Source: Corbicula japonica (lineage: Eukaryota > Mollusca > Bivalvia > Venerida > Cyrenidae). Taken from it: a DNA stretch of 64,000 nt. The DNA is taken from assembly GCA_038501625.1 (NCBI GenBank), contig JAZAYU010001057.1, positions 1 to 64,000 of the forward strand. Reading direction: 5' to 3'. Within the stretch, counting starts at the first letter, position 1; each line of letters opens with the position of its first letter. The position numbers and the translations under genes were made by a program. Below, piece by piece: positions 47,064 through 59,643 of this stretch. Below the pieces are notes generated by a model that did no database searches, was not told the origin of the DNA, and was given only the letters and a program-made list of their open reading frames with translations.

Positions 47064-49029
47064 GTATTTACTGATCTTTTAATTCAAAGAAAGTCAGTGG
47101 TCTACAGTGAAAAGTCTTTTTCTGTCTGCAAAATTTATCAATTATTCTTGTCACTGTATTGTCAGTCAGTGGGGTATCCATTAAACATATCCTAAATTCA
47201 GATTTATCATCGTCACTATCGTACAGTGCTTAACAGACTCCGGCAAAGGGGGAATTTTTTACAGATGTGGGGGAAAATTATATACTATTCTGAGGGGGGA
47301 ATGGGGCCCAATTTCTCCAAATATTTGGCATAAAAAAGACACTGCATAGTGAACTTTACAACTCATAAAATTGCATTAATTTCATTTTAATTTATTTTCA
47401 ACGGTCAAGTTATAATAAACTTCATACTTAAAATGCAATATTCATCTTTACTCTTGCAAAATTTGACCACTTTCGATGAATTCTTTTGCATTAAAATGAC
47501 CCCAAGCTCAGAATTAGGTGGGGTCAAGCATGGAAAAACTCAAAATTGTTTGCATCAAAATGAAAGAATCTGCATCAATTGAAATCCCTTCCTGGTGCTC
47601 TCCGGACTACGATAATGGACAGCATACATCTTTTCTCCAAACAGTAACTGCAACAAAATTTATTCAATGACCTTCAACTTTGCAGGTTCAGAAATCCAAT
47701 TACAAATTTCATAGATTTTTGGTTTAAAAGGTCATCAACAATATTCAATCTGGTCTATGTTGGCAGTACTTTGTCTATGCCTAAATTCTGCCATATTTCT
47801 AAAAGCTAAATAGAGATAATATTTTTGAATTAGAAAGAGAATTCTTGGGAGTTTTAGATTATCTGGGCAGAAATAGATAGTTCTGAATAACCTGTTCCTC
47901 ATACATATTATCTTTTGTTTTACTGAGGTATCAAGTATTTTACGCACCTTTTATATAAGTTGTAATTGTGAACACTAAATTAACTGTTATAATATAAGTA
48001 AAACATTTTTTGGTGTAGATAATGGCAACCAATATTGTAATGGTCTTTAATCACTATGTGAAGCGGATATAAAACAGTTTATCTGTATCCACAATGTTTT
48101 TGACACCAAAAGAATATTTAAGTTTTAGACAACATAAGCTTTAAATTTCTTATGGAAATGAGCAAGAAATTTACTCAAGCCAGAAATCTAATAATTGAAA
48201 TACTGATAATGCTTAGTGCTGCAGCAATAAAAGGCAGTTTATTAACAACTGAAATATTGACAGGTGTTTTTCTTTGGGACTTAAATATTTTCATTCGACT
48301 GGTCAAGGTTAAAAAATTCATTATTCCTGCATACTGCAAAGTATTTGCATAGCATGTTAAATTTTGGATGTGCTGGCTGACTGGGAACTACACTGTTTTG
48401 CTCATGTACTAAAAGTTGCATCAATGTAGTAAATTAATGGTTTAAATGCTGTTGTATTAAGTTAGATAACTTATCAGACCAAACAAAACTGTAAAATGAC
48501 TGGTTATCAATATATTTAAAATTTATAATCATCATTATTTCATATAATATGAATTTTACAAAAATTCCAATCACTTGAAATTATACAATATTTTTCATCC
48601 TGTGACATAAAATTAAAATCTTGCTAAGCAACTTCCAAATTATTGTTAATGATTAAAGTATTCCTTGTCATCCTGTATAAAGTGGATAATTATGTAGCAA
48701 TATGGCAGTTAATATTGAAACACCAATATTACATGCAATAATATGTTACCATGCCTCCAGCATGAAGAAAGTACTTTTGAATCCTATTAAAAGTTTAACA
48801 TACACCAAAATAACTGAAACTAATTTTTGATTCTTTCTTAAAAATAATTTTCTAATTTATTTCATACTTGGTTTGGTTATTACATTTACATGTAAATGAC
48901 AACATTGGCAGTTTTTTGATAATTTAAATTTTGTGACCCTTTACTAGTTGTATAAGCATGTTATGTAACTTAAGATATCAAACCACTATGTTTTATTTTC
49001 TAAACAAATGTGTTTTTTTCCTTCTGCAG

Positions 49030-49084
49030 GAATATGTCTGTCATGGGCAAGGAAATAGAATGAAAACTGACAGAAAGCCAGAAG
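49030..49084 (+). CDS. Candidate exon of an unidentified gene
   Basis: Acceptor TTCTGCAG ends at 49029, donor GTAAAT at 49085. Only one frame is open: EYVCHGQGNRMKTDRKPE plus a G, which joins in frame to 51182. No domain recognised. 47064-49029 otherwise holds nothing recognisable. Confidence 0.45.
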
Positions 49085-50581
49085 GTAAATATTTATAAAT
49101 GTATTGAACTTGTCTATTGGAATTGTTTGTTCTACTGAAAAACACATGCATCAGAACAACAAGAATAACAATGGTGCAATATATTTGCATATTCTTGAAA
49201 ATTTGAATTTGTTTACCTTTGATGCCTTAAGATTATAACCTTGCGGGCTGTTTCATTAAAGAGATAAGGTCATTTTTTAAGTTCCTAAATTCACACCAAC
49301 AAACAATTCAGGGGAGGGTGAGGGAGGAAGAGAGGGGTTGGGGAAGGCTGGGATAGACCCAATACACATAACAATATTTTCAAATTTTGTATTTTTAAAT
49401 TTCTTATCCCTATGTACAAAACAACAGTTTTTGCATTGGTGATAATTGGGGGCAAGGGTGGATCCCATTTTCAAATGAATATTAATTTAGCTTTTTCTGT
49501 TTTTAAATTTCTTAACACAAACCAACCATTTAACTTCATTTCAACTTCCCTATTTTTGCCATTTCTTAACCCTTTAATCCACATATTGCACTGCAGTGTT
49601 CTTTTGGTCATATATAACCAAGGTAAATAAAAATCAATGCCAGCTGATTTGGATCTACACTGTTCACCAATGCCACAAAGGCATTTGGCCCCCTCCCAAA
49701 ATGTTTGCAAATTGTTTTTAGTCCCCTGCTTTACTGGAGGATACAATACAATTGCCCTCGGTCAATCAGTCCCCATGTCTGTAAAACTGGATCCTGCAGT
49801 TAATCAAGAAGTCTTCAAGATATCATCATGTAACTTAATATTGAGTATGTTAAGTTGATAACAAGATAATGCAGAACATTTTTTTTTTTTCAAGATGTCT
49901 CTAAACTTGGTATACATTTACACAGCAATATGAGAATTATGCAGATCCATTTATTTTTTTTTTATAAAAAATCTACCATGTGATTATTCAAGAAGTACTC
50001 AAGATCTTTTTACAAAATTTAGTATACATTTAAACAGTATTGTTGCAATTATGTATGACCTTTTTTCATCAAAAGTAAGATCAATACTTAAAAATAGAAA
50101 AAAAACTTGTGTACTTTTTTAGTTATTTCAGAAATAACTCAAAACAGTACACAAGATCATCATCATGTTACTTGGTATTAAGTTGATAACAGGATTATGC
50201 ACAACATTTTCCACATAAAATTAAAGGGAAAGTCAGTTACTTTGAATATACAGTTTCTGGCAGAAATTTTTGATCCGGGTTTTCACTGTTAAGGGACTGA
50301 GACTTTTATAACTTGCAATACTCTGGTAGCCTTGTTTTTTTTCCACAGTTTTCACCTTCTTAAGCCTCCCCCACCAAAACATTCTTTTAAATATTAATAG
50401 TTCAACTATTTTGAGAACATGCTAAGCTATTTTGTTGACTGTTATTGTGTTGGTGTTGCCCTCCTGTTTTTGTAAATGTTCACTGTGCAGATCATGATAT
50501 TTTAAAAAGTTCAATGGCTACAGCTTTCAAACTTGGAACATAAACCTGGTTTGTTTGTCAAGTACCAAACTTGTGATTTGC

Positions 50582-50668
<87 letters not shown>

Positions 50669-51181
50669 TATATATAATAATGGAAAAATTAATCCTTAAC
50701 TTAAATTAACAAACTGGTTATCTGAGTTATGAAAGAAGGGGGGGAGGGGGTTAGGTCATGATGCCCCCCATTCCCATGATAAAACAAACTAATTATTTTT
50801 CATAGCTTGAACAAAAATAATGTTTGTGGTGTGTTGGGGATGTGGAGGAGAGAAAGGATCACGGGTGGATTGGATACTCACCCCTTATAAAACACACACA
50901 CATGGTTAAAAGGTCAAACATTTTCTATGATGTAAAGAATAATTTGTAAGCAATGAATGAAACAAAATGTTGTTAAATATTCAATATCTAGGGATGAAAC
51001 AAAAATTGTTTTAAGAGTATGGTGCAGGAGTTTGGTTATCCAGTCTGTCCCCTACCAAACATAACAATTTAAATTTCAAACAAAATCTTTAAAAAAATTA
51101 CTGTTCAGATATTAGAGCATGCTGTCATGTTCAAATCTCTTTTCTTTTTATAAGTGAACTAAAAGCTGTTGTTTTTTCCAG
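49085..51181. other. Intron-like stretch with AT microsatellite
   Basis: Short gatctacactgtt-family repeat near 49650; poor-complexity T tracts; an (AT)n run at 50583-50664. No coding signal. Confidence 0.6.
50583..50664. repeat. (AT)n microsatellite
   Basis: About 40 uninterrupted AT dinucleotides. Confidence 0.95.
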
Positions 51182-51282
51182 GTGGAAAGGTTTTTGAAGA
51201 ACATGTAGTTGGAAGAGCAGTTAACAAACCGTTAATCATGAAACTGGAGGATCAAGGATCTGTTTATAAAAGGCAGACTTAG
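51182..51282 (+). CDS. Candidate terminal exon of an unidentified gene
   Basis: Acceptor TTTTTTCCAG ends at 51181. Joined to 49084 it reads GGKVFEEHVVGRAVNKPLIM then KLEDQGSVYKRQT and TAG at 51280-51282. The consistent phase with the preceding candidate, and AATAAA at 51462, support a real gene end. The product is not recognised. It could also be an alternative 3' end of the upstream receptor gene. Confidence 0.5.
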
Positions 51283-51461
51283 ATACTTAACAACTTAAGT
51301 TATGTTGTGGTACACAAAAACAGTTGATTATAGAATTCTAACATTGACAATGGACATGCTTAGTGTTGAGAATTGGGCTGTAAAAAATATTTTATTGGAT
51401 AGCTTTTTGTGTGATGATTACCGACTTAATCACAATTTGTATATAATATCCAAAGCTTATG

Positions 51462-51467
51462 AATAAA
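51462..51467 (+). terminator. Polyadenylation signal AATAAA
   Basis: Canonical hexamer 180 bases after the stop of the candidate terminal exon. Confidence 0.5.
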
Positions 51468-52739
51468 AATATATTGGCTAAACGGAATACAGTATGTATT
51501 AACAGTGCTTGTTATTTAAATATTAACAAAACTATCACAAAATAGGTTAAAACTTGAAAACAAATGTATAATAAATATCAACTGTAACATTAAAACTTCA
51601 ATTTTCTCATATGTTCAGATCAAGCAACTCTGTACACAAATTTGGCGAAGAACACAAAATAAGTTGATTTTTGTGGGAGATTTTTGTGGCAGTTCCTTGA
51701 TTTTGTGACTTATCTTCTAATCACAAGTTATGTTGAACTTGATTGGTAATTACAGAATATACTGTGAACAGTGTGATGAAATTGTGACAAATCATTTTAG
51801 CTGATCTATTATTAAATGACATGTGTACATTTTGATCCTGTGTCAGTTTGTATCATTACTAGCTTGTCTAAGATTGTATTTAATGATATGCCAGTATGTT
51901 AACCACCTGAACTTAATAAGGAATTCAATTCAAAAATGTGTTGCAATAGAAACAGGTATAAAAAAGCAGTAATTTTTACTACTTATTGTTTTTTCTTAGA
52001 TAAATAATCACATTTTATGACCATTTACTTAAATATTTAAGAAAATTCTGTATTAACCACTATTTATATGAAAGTCTTTTTTGTTGCTATGGCAACACAT
52101 TTTCATGAACTACATCAAATGAAGTTATACTCGTTGAAAATGTTTTGTTCTGTTGATTCTGACTTTATAATTTATTATTTATCATGTTTTACTGAATAAT
52201 TAGTCCTTTTTTTCATTATTTACAAATCGTTGCCATGGAAACCGATTAGTAAAATTTATTTTCCTTTGTTTTTTTTTTAAGTTAGTAAATTTTATATCAT
52301 AATTGATAAAATTGACATCCTTTTATACACCTGAAGTAAGTTTTTATTGTTAAATATTGGACGTTTAGAATACATAGAATGAAAAAGACAACTGCTTTCT
52401 TTTGTTTTTACCCCAATTTTATTTATTTGTAGATTTTTCAAATATGAAAGCCCCAAAAAGTTTTTCATAAAGTTTGATAAGACAACCTTTATACTAAATG
52501 AATTATTGGGTGAACAATGTCAGAAATGCTGCAAACTAGTTTTACAGTCATTTTGTGATACCCCCTGTTGCCCATTTTACTTGAAAAATGAAAAATCTGG
52601 ACACATGGTGTACTTAAACCATTGTAAAATCGAACTTTAACATTACTAGAATCACGTGTTGACTTTTTAAAATAATCTACTAAGGTGGTACATACATTTA
52701 CCATTGTATTTTGTTGAGTGGTTATATACATTAATATGT

Positions 52740-52812
52740 CCCGGAAGTCACAAAATTGACAATTTTGTGACAAAATTGACAATTTTGTGACAAAATTGTG
52801 AACAATTTTCTG
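52740..52812. repeat. Short tandem repeat, acaaaattg(t/a)caattttgtg
   Basis: Three copies of a roughly 22-bp self-complementary unit. The flanks 51483-52739 show only the repeat related to 42400. Confidence 0.8.
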
Positions 52813-53243
52813 AAAATAACCGAAAAATAAGGAATGTCGGTTGCCATGACAACGGCAAAAGATTTTGACTAACCAACATTGTTTTCTATGTATGGGCATC
52901 AAACTCAACATTTGCTGTTAATTTCAACAAAATCCAAGAGATTGAGTGCCGGACCCCTTCTTTAAAATTTTGGTTCTTACAGAGAATTGGTCTTAATAGG
53001 CCAAGCCTTAAAGTTTTTGTAATAACTTGTCAAATTCTTCAAATTGCTCCAGTTGAGAATTTGCTTTTGCAATGTACTTTTTTGAAAGAAGTTTCTGTTT
53101 CAAATACACTTTGAACCCAGCTGTTGTTAAAAATACTATATTATCGACTTTAAATTTACTCTTATAAATGAAATATTTCATAAGCAAGTATACAAAACTC
53201 GCAATTTTGTTACCTTTTTCGTATGAAAATATAAAATCTTTTT

Positions 53244-54151
53244 CTAAAAAAGGAAATTATTATCACAATCGTTTCGTAACCAGTTCTGTACGTCAAGTGT
53301 AAAGCGTTGAATATTTCGACATTGTAAAAACAAATGATTTAGAGTTTCGGGTTCATGGTTACAATACGAACAACGGTCGTTGTCAGCTCTGTTTATTTTA
53401 TGTAAGAAAGTTTTTGTCACAAGAAAAGAGTTATTTATCTTTATCTGAAAATCTCTGAACTTTATTTCTTGAATTGTTTTGGTTGCAGAACAGCATGATT
53501 TATAGTCAGCTTCATTAATTTGGTATGCAAACATACGGTTCAATTTTTCAGGCACAACTATAGTACTTTCTTTGTTTATGATATTGTAGTACAATTTACA
53601 TCCGTTATTTGTTTTTAACAACACCTTTAAATATGGATTAACATTTATGTTGTATTTAATTTTCTGAATATTAATAGCATTGTTTCTAATTAAAGATTTC
53701 CATTCAATTGGTATATTTTCAATAAGTCTCTGGTAGTCCAAGAACGTACCTTGGATTTGATATATATTTTTAAATTGCATGAAATCGTCAAAATAAAATG
53801 TTTAATATTAAGAAAACCTAATCCACCAGATTCAATCGATTTGGAACTTAAACTACGTTTAATTCTGTCGGGTCCATTATTCCAGATGAACTTAAATGAC
53901 AAGGTTTCTATCTGTTTCATAAGTTGATTTGGTGGGTTTGGGAAGGATATAAATAAATGCACAAATTTTGACAAAACTAACGATTTTAAAACAGTTATCT
54001 TGCCGCATATAGTAAGATTTCTCTTTGACCATATATTGATAGATTTTTCGCATTTTTTAAAAACTTCTTGACTATTGAAATTCCAAATATCGTCGACATT
54101 ATTTGAAAAATAAACACCAAGAATTTTTAAAGGCTCTGATGACCAATCCAA
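53244..54151 (-). pseudogene. LINE post-RT region and zinc knuckle
   Basis: LKILGVYFSNN, ITVLKSLVLSKFVH, FKFIWNNGPDRIKR and GGLGFLNIK are standard post-RT phrases. After a frame change near 53780 the C-terminus carries CSYCNHEPETLNHLFLQC (C-x2-C-x7-H-x4-C). Confidence 0.8.
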
Positions 54152-54411
54152 TGCGATCTCTTGACAAAGTTTGTCCTGTGAATGGCGTGAGGCCCCAATC
54201 CAATACGCTTTTGTTTTTTCTATATTGATAGATTTTTCGCATTTTTAAAAAACTTCTTGACTATTGAAATTCCAAATATCGTCGACATTATTTGAAAAAT
54301 AAACACCAAGAATTTTTAAAGGCTCTGATTACCAATCCAATGCGATCTCTTGACAAAGTTTGTCCTGTTAATGGCGTGAGGCCCCAATCCAATACGCTTT
54401 TGTTTTTTCTA
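54033..54411 (-). repeat. Tandem duplication, 2 x about 189 bp, inside the LINE
   Basis: The block starting atattgatagatttttcgca and ending near acgcttttgttttttctata occurs twice head to tail (about 54033-54221 and 54222-54411), differing at only a few bases. Confidence 0.9.
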
Positions 54412-55449
54412 TATTTATCTTTAAACCTGACATTTTATAAAAGTTGTCTAGTGTTAACAAACATTTTCTGAGTGAATCCTCGTTACCATTTAAAAATATT
54501 TGAGTGTCGTCAGCATACTGACTTAATTTGTACATGTATTGTTTATTGTTTATGGTGATTCCAACTATATCATGATTGTTCCTTATCATTTTTCCCAAAA
54601 TTTCTGCGCATAGAATAAAAATGTAAGGTGAAATCGGGTCCCCTTGTCTACAGCCTCTATGTAATTTGAAAAAATCAGACAAATAACCATTTTGCAAAAC
54701 ACATGTTTCTGAACCATTTTGAAAAAGTTTGATCCAGTTTTTAAATGATGGTCCAAAATTGTAATAGTCTAAGACTTTATAAATAAAACCCCAAAAATGG
54801 AATCGAATGCCTGTTGAAAGTCGACCGACAACAGTAGTCCAGGGATATCTTGTAATTTTGTTTCAAACAATATGTCGTAAACTAGTCTTATATTTTCCCC
54901 GATAAATCTTCCTGCTAAAAACCCCTTCTGGTCTGGATGTATAATTTTATTAAGAAACTTTTTCATCCTATTAGCAATGACGGTTGATGCTAATTTATAA
55001 ATAACGTTAAGCAAAGATATTGGTCTCCAATTTTTCAAGTAAACTTTGTCTTTATTTGGTTTAGGCATGCAAGTAATAACACCTTGTTTTGGGGTAATTG
55101 ATACATTTCCAATACTATAACCATAATTTAGTGACTTAAGTATAAACTATGATAAATCTTTCCAAAAGAATTTGAAAAACTCATTTGTATATCCATCTAA
55201 ACCGGGAATTTTATTATTTTTCATATTTTTCATAGCAAAAGTTAATTCATCCAAAGTAATATCTCCTTCCAAAAGTTGACTTTCAATTTCTGAAAGTTTA
55301 TTTGTATTATTTCCTAATAAAACGTCTTTATTAATTTCATTAATGTCAATTTTCGTTTCATATAAATTTTCATAGTAACGCTTTTGGTAATTAAGAATAG
55401 CTTCGCTGATAGAATACTCTATGTCATTTTCGTCCAAAAGTTTAAACAT
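54368..55449 (-). pseudogene. LINE reverse transcriptase
   Basis: Blocks in order: [81 protein letters not shown] and QYADDTQIFLNG (catalytic YADD). TAG at about 55144-55146 and a frameshift near 54790 (after AFDSIF) disrupt it. Confidence 0.85.
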
Positions 55450-55452
55450 AGT

Positions 55453-56664
55453 TTAATTTACAACATTTCTTCGTTCTAAATTAAAGAAATACTGAGTTGG
55501 TTTTTCCCCTAATTCCTCGTATCTGCATTTGGATCTTATCATAGTTCCTTCGAATTTCGTTTTACGAATGTTTTCTAATTCTAACTTTTTAATCGAAAGT
55601 TCATTAATTACAGTAATATCTACATTTTGAAAATTATTTGTTACAGTTTTTTCTAGAAATTCAATATCTTTTTGTAACTCAATTTCGCGCGTTACGATAT
55701 TTTTTGCTTTCAATGAACTAAATCTAGTCGTTTCCCCCCTTAGAACTACGAGAAAAGTTTCAAGAAAAAGTTGAGGGTTAATGTTTAGACTTAAATTTTC
55801 AATATTGAAAGTATCTTGGTTGTTTATGACTTCAGTACTATGTTGATCGACTAAATCACGTACAATTCTTTTAACCAGTAATATATAGTTTTCATCTTTT
55901 AATAAAGAGTTGTTGAATTTCCAATAGCCCTTACCGCGCTGTATTTCGTTAAAACGTACTCCTAACAAAATACCGGAATGATCACTTCTGTAACCTGGAA
56001 TAATTTTAGTTTCGGTAAAAAATTGAACAACATCTTGACTTATCAGGAAAAAATCTAGTCGTGATTGTTTTCGTACAAGGTTAATCTTTTTCCATGTATA
56101 TTCTCGGCTATTTTTGTGCATTAAGCGCCATATGTCAACATAATGATTATTTTGTAGAAAATTTAATAATGTATCTCTTGCTCTAGGATTATTTACATTA
56201 ACATAGTTTTCTGTATCCATATTGGGATCCATGACAAAGTTCCAATTTCCGCAGCAAATAACGTAATCATTGTCAATATCATTTATTTTCTGTATAAGAT
56301 TTTCATAAAACACTGGTTTGTCGTTGTTTGGACCATATACGTTTACAAGTGTAACATTTTTATTTGAAATAGTCATATCAAGTATAAGATAATTGCCTTG
56401 GTCATCTATGTACGTATTTTCAATATGTTTATTAAAATTGTTTTGAAAAAGTATCATAACTCCTCTGCTATTACTAGAATATGGCGAAATATAGATATCG
56501 CTTCCCCATTCAGCTTTTACATATGCACATAATTTTGATTCAATGTGTATATCTTGCAAACAGATTTTGTTGTACTTTTGTTGTCTTACATGATATTGAA
56601 ATAAATCTCTTCTTTTCTGTGTATTTCCTAACCCCTGACAATTCTGAGAGTATATATTAATCAA
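55453..56664 (-). CDS. LINE AP-endonuclease ORF, catalytic residues altered
   Basis: 403 codons from ATG, beginning MINIYSQNCQGLG. Family motifs: QNCQG (N8), VNVYGPNN (Y110), RLDFFL (D204), YRSDHSG (H229). The usual QET glutamate is aspartate (QDIH, D38), and the usual GDxN aspartate is asparagine (CCGNWN, N140). Both positions coordinate metal or the nucleophile in AP endonucleases, so nicking activity is probably lost. Ends at TAA within NLERRNVVN, with the RT part following in another frame. Confidence 0.85.
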   Translation of the reverse strand: MINIYSQNCQGLGNTQKRRDLFQYHVRQQKYNKICLQDIHIESKLCAYVKAEWGSDIYISPYSSNSRGVMILFQNNFNKHIENTYIDDQGNYLILDMTISNKNVTLVNVYGPNNDKPVFYENLIQKINDIDNDYVICCGNWNFVMDPNMDTENYVNVNNPRARDTLLNFLQNNHYVDIWRLMHKNSREYTWKKINLVRKQSRLDFFLISQDVVQFFTETKIIPGYRSDHSGILLGVRFNEIQRGKGYWKFNNSLLKDENYILLVKRIVRDLVDQHSTEVINNQDTFNIENLSLNINPQLFLETFLVVLRGETTRFSSLKAKNIVTREIELQKDIEFLEKTVTNNFQNVDITVINELSIKKLELENIRKTKFEGTMIRSKCRYEELGEKPTQYFFNLERRNVVN

Positions 56665-56700
56665 ATAACCTGGCTGGTAGTAAAAATAGCTCTAAAACGT

Positions 56701-58510
56701 AATCACCACAAGAAGTAAAGTTTAAAACAGAAAAATGAAATGATTCAAAGTTGCAGATCATAGCGACTCTCATTTCTATTACCAGATGTATAGGATCTAG
56801 TGGGGAAAAAAGTTAAATACTACTTGAACCTGTTAAATAAATGAACTACGCAAAATGCTCATTATAAATCCAATAATGCACATTACATGGAAACTTAATA
56901 GTGGTATAATACCTGTGTCACAGATGTATGTATACACCGTTTCAATTAAAACAACTACAACAGACCTCCTCGTGTTAACAAAATGTGTACAAATAAAACA
57001 CGAACTATTAAACATATCTTTTTATCATCAACTGCGATCGACATAAAGGATAATTAAATTGAAATTGCTTATATGGAATAATGTGTATAGTATGATACTT
57101 AGCGTTGTTTCGGTTCAAAATTACTAAAAAGTAAAGTGACCTACTTTCGTTTTCAATTTTAATGAATCATTCAATGGACATTTTTTGGATTTTTGTCGTA
57201 TAAAAGTGGAATTGGAGTTGAAGAGGATGAAATTTGGATTGTGACATTGTAAAATCAGGCAAAATCATACCAGGAAGGAAAAATAGATCCGAAGTATTTG
57301 CATATAGTGAATGTTTAAATAATAGGCATTAGCAATATGTAAATATTTTAAAAGCAGCATGAAACTCTTCAATATAAACTGAAGCACATTAACTCAAGGG
57401 TTTTGACTACTATTCAAGAATTGATGGAAGAATGCTTTTCGAGGTAAATTGTTTTTTTCTTATTTATGTTTAATAGTACGTGTAAAATAATGTTAATAAA
57501 ATTTGGCATATGTCATTTTCATTAAACACAACTTCCATGGCTTGAAAAAAAGAAATAACAACGAACAAAAAGAACAACAACAAAAACCCATTGCAGGTCC
57601 GGATTAGATGGCACGTCTGTGCAACTGATCAGGATCCACAATGTGGCTCATCGATTCATTTATTGCTTGTTTTTCCTTAACAAACGTTTGAACATTCAAG
57701 ATCCTGATCTAATGGCAAATGTGCCGTCTGATCAGGATCTACAGTTGATTCAACTACAAAAAACAAAATACACTACATGAAGTGTTATGTAATATATGAT
57801 GCTCTGATTCAGTATTTTAGTTGGATTTTTAACCATCATAAACTGTAACAATAGCAAAAAAGAGAAAAAAAGGAGAGACAGCAATCAAAAACTTTGCAGT
57901 TTAGTTTTCTTATTGTTACGAAAAAAAAGCCCAGAGCATGTTTTCAATGAAAAACAAAAAACATCTAAATATAACTTATTTAACTGGATGTTAACTCGTT
58001 TACATTTTTATATATTTTTACAAAATTAAAGATAAAAATACAATGAACATGTGCTTACTAAGCAAAATTATCCATTTTCACTGTTAATACAACTTCCATG
58101 ACATGGGAAAAACATTCAAGATCCGGGTCGGATGGCACATCCGTGTCGTCAATCAGGATCCACAATGTGACCATAGCTTTGTCTGTTTCTTCTTTTCTAA
58201 ACAAACATTTGAACATTGTAGATCCTGATCATACCGTACATGTGTCGTCTGATCTGGATCCACACTTGATCCAACCATGAACAAACCTGCATACACTCGG
58301 TAAAGTGTCATAATACCTAAATATTATTTCCCTTTTCCATGCAGAGAATACTAAATAGATACGGAACAGAAACGTATGTGTTACGATGTAATCGGAAGGC
58401 ATACGTCTGATTAACGTCTGCGTGTACAACATTCAACTTCGGATCAATTAACGTTCTCAAATCAACATTTAATGCTGGATACAGGTTAGATATCTTTAAA
58501 AATGATATTA
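56701..58510. other. Intergenic, with gatcaggatcc hairpins
   Basis: Paired words gatcaggatccacaatgtg and gatcctgatc at 57595-57750 and again at 58110-58275 are two copies of one short foldback unit with acttccatgg(c/a)ttg lead-ins (57532 and 58090). Otherwise featureless. Confidence 0.6.
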
Positions 58511-58931
58511 TATACTGAGTGCCAATGAAAACGCAACACTTTATTTTGGGGAATCTTTTTGAAGTGTGTAAAAGTTTAATTAATTCGCAAAAGCAGATGC
58601 TTTTTAAAATAATGTGGTGTCGTTAGGCCAAGCGAGTAATTGTCGACCGTAAATAATGCATTCGACGAGCGATTTCAAGTCGAGACATACCTCCTTGGAT
58701 TATGCCCCAAACCTCATGTCGCTGGTTGTCAGCGGCTATGACATTTCCACATTTCGTTTGTTTTTACGGGGTTACTGTAGGAGAGAAAGTTAAAAAATCA
58801 GTGGAAATTAGTGTAACGATTGGTTACTTATTGATTTAAAACACATCTACCTTGGCCAATTTATTTAACATTTACACACATCAGAAATATTCTTTTGAAT
58901 CGAGTATTGCGTTTTCATTGGAACTCAGTAT
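58511..58931 (-). mobile_element. Tc1/mariner-like remnant
   Basis: 25-bp ends atactgagtgccaatgaaaa(cgcaa) and the reverse complement at 58907-58931 match at 24 of 25 positions, with TA at both outer edges. Read on the minus strand, 58735-58620 encodes GGMSRLEIARRMHYLRSTIT, the helix-turn-helix DNA-binding start of a Tc1-type transposase. The catalytic DDE part is deleted. Confidence 0.8.
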
Positions 58932-59643
58932 ACAGTCCTACAGGTTTCCCCAGATTTTCAAGGTATCACCCTATCCCACAACCAGCAGGGCTATATCTAG
59001 ATAATTAGTTACAGACAGCATAACTGAGAATTGCTAAGTGATGAACCACTGACCGCTGTTTTATTGCCCTACCGTGTTGTAATGTAGTCATTAGGTTTAT
59101 TTGTGAGCAAGTGTTTTTTGGAACATAATATTTTGTGTACAGAGTTAAAAACAATTACAAGTCAACAATATTCTTCATATGAACTAATGGATCACGTCTA
59201 ATATCAGAACCCCTGAGAAGGTAAGAGTCATATACATTTTTTGTATTTAAACTATTTTTATTTTCACTTGTCATTTAATTTAACATATTTTTGAGAAAAC
59301 ATAACTTTTAATTTACATATTATGGAAGCTACGGATAATATTAAACACAAGGGCGTCGGAGACGGTTCCTTTTGTATCAGTGGAATATTTTTAAAGCAGC
59401 TCATTACTAGTACTGAAGAATGTTTTCATTTTGATAAATGTTATACATAAATAACAGATATAAGTATGTATAGAAATTATCAAAATTCAGATTGATTGGC
59501 GAAAATAGTTTAAAGACATAAATAGTATGTTGCTTACACTATTATTATAACATATTACACTAAAAGTCGATTTTTATCACTGAAATGATATTATATAATA
59601 CATCCCATAATCAATTTCAGGCATTCTAAAATGATGTTGGAGA

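Larger units (their letters stand above)
53000..56700 (-). mobile_element. Second L1/Tx1-like LINE, decayed
   Basis: Endonuclease (56664-55453), linker and RT (55449-54368), post-RT region (54151-53690) and C-terminal zinc-knuckle domain (53780-53244), continuing to about 53000. Clearly related to but distinct from the LINE at 21313; its RT box is YADD rather than FADD. No clear poly(A) or target duplication found. Stops, frameshifts and an internal duplication make it inactive. Confidence 0.9.

Noticed and set aside
52489..52911. 140-codon minus-strand frame
   Set aside because: Lies over the small tandem acaaaattg repeat and dispersed repeat sequence; no protein-like motif.
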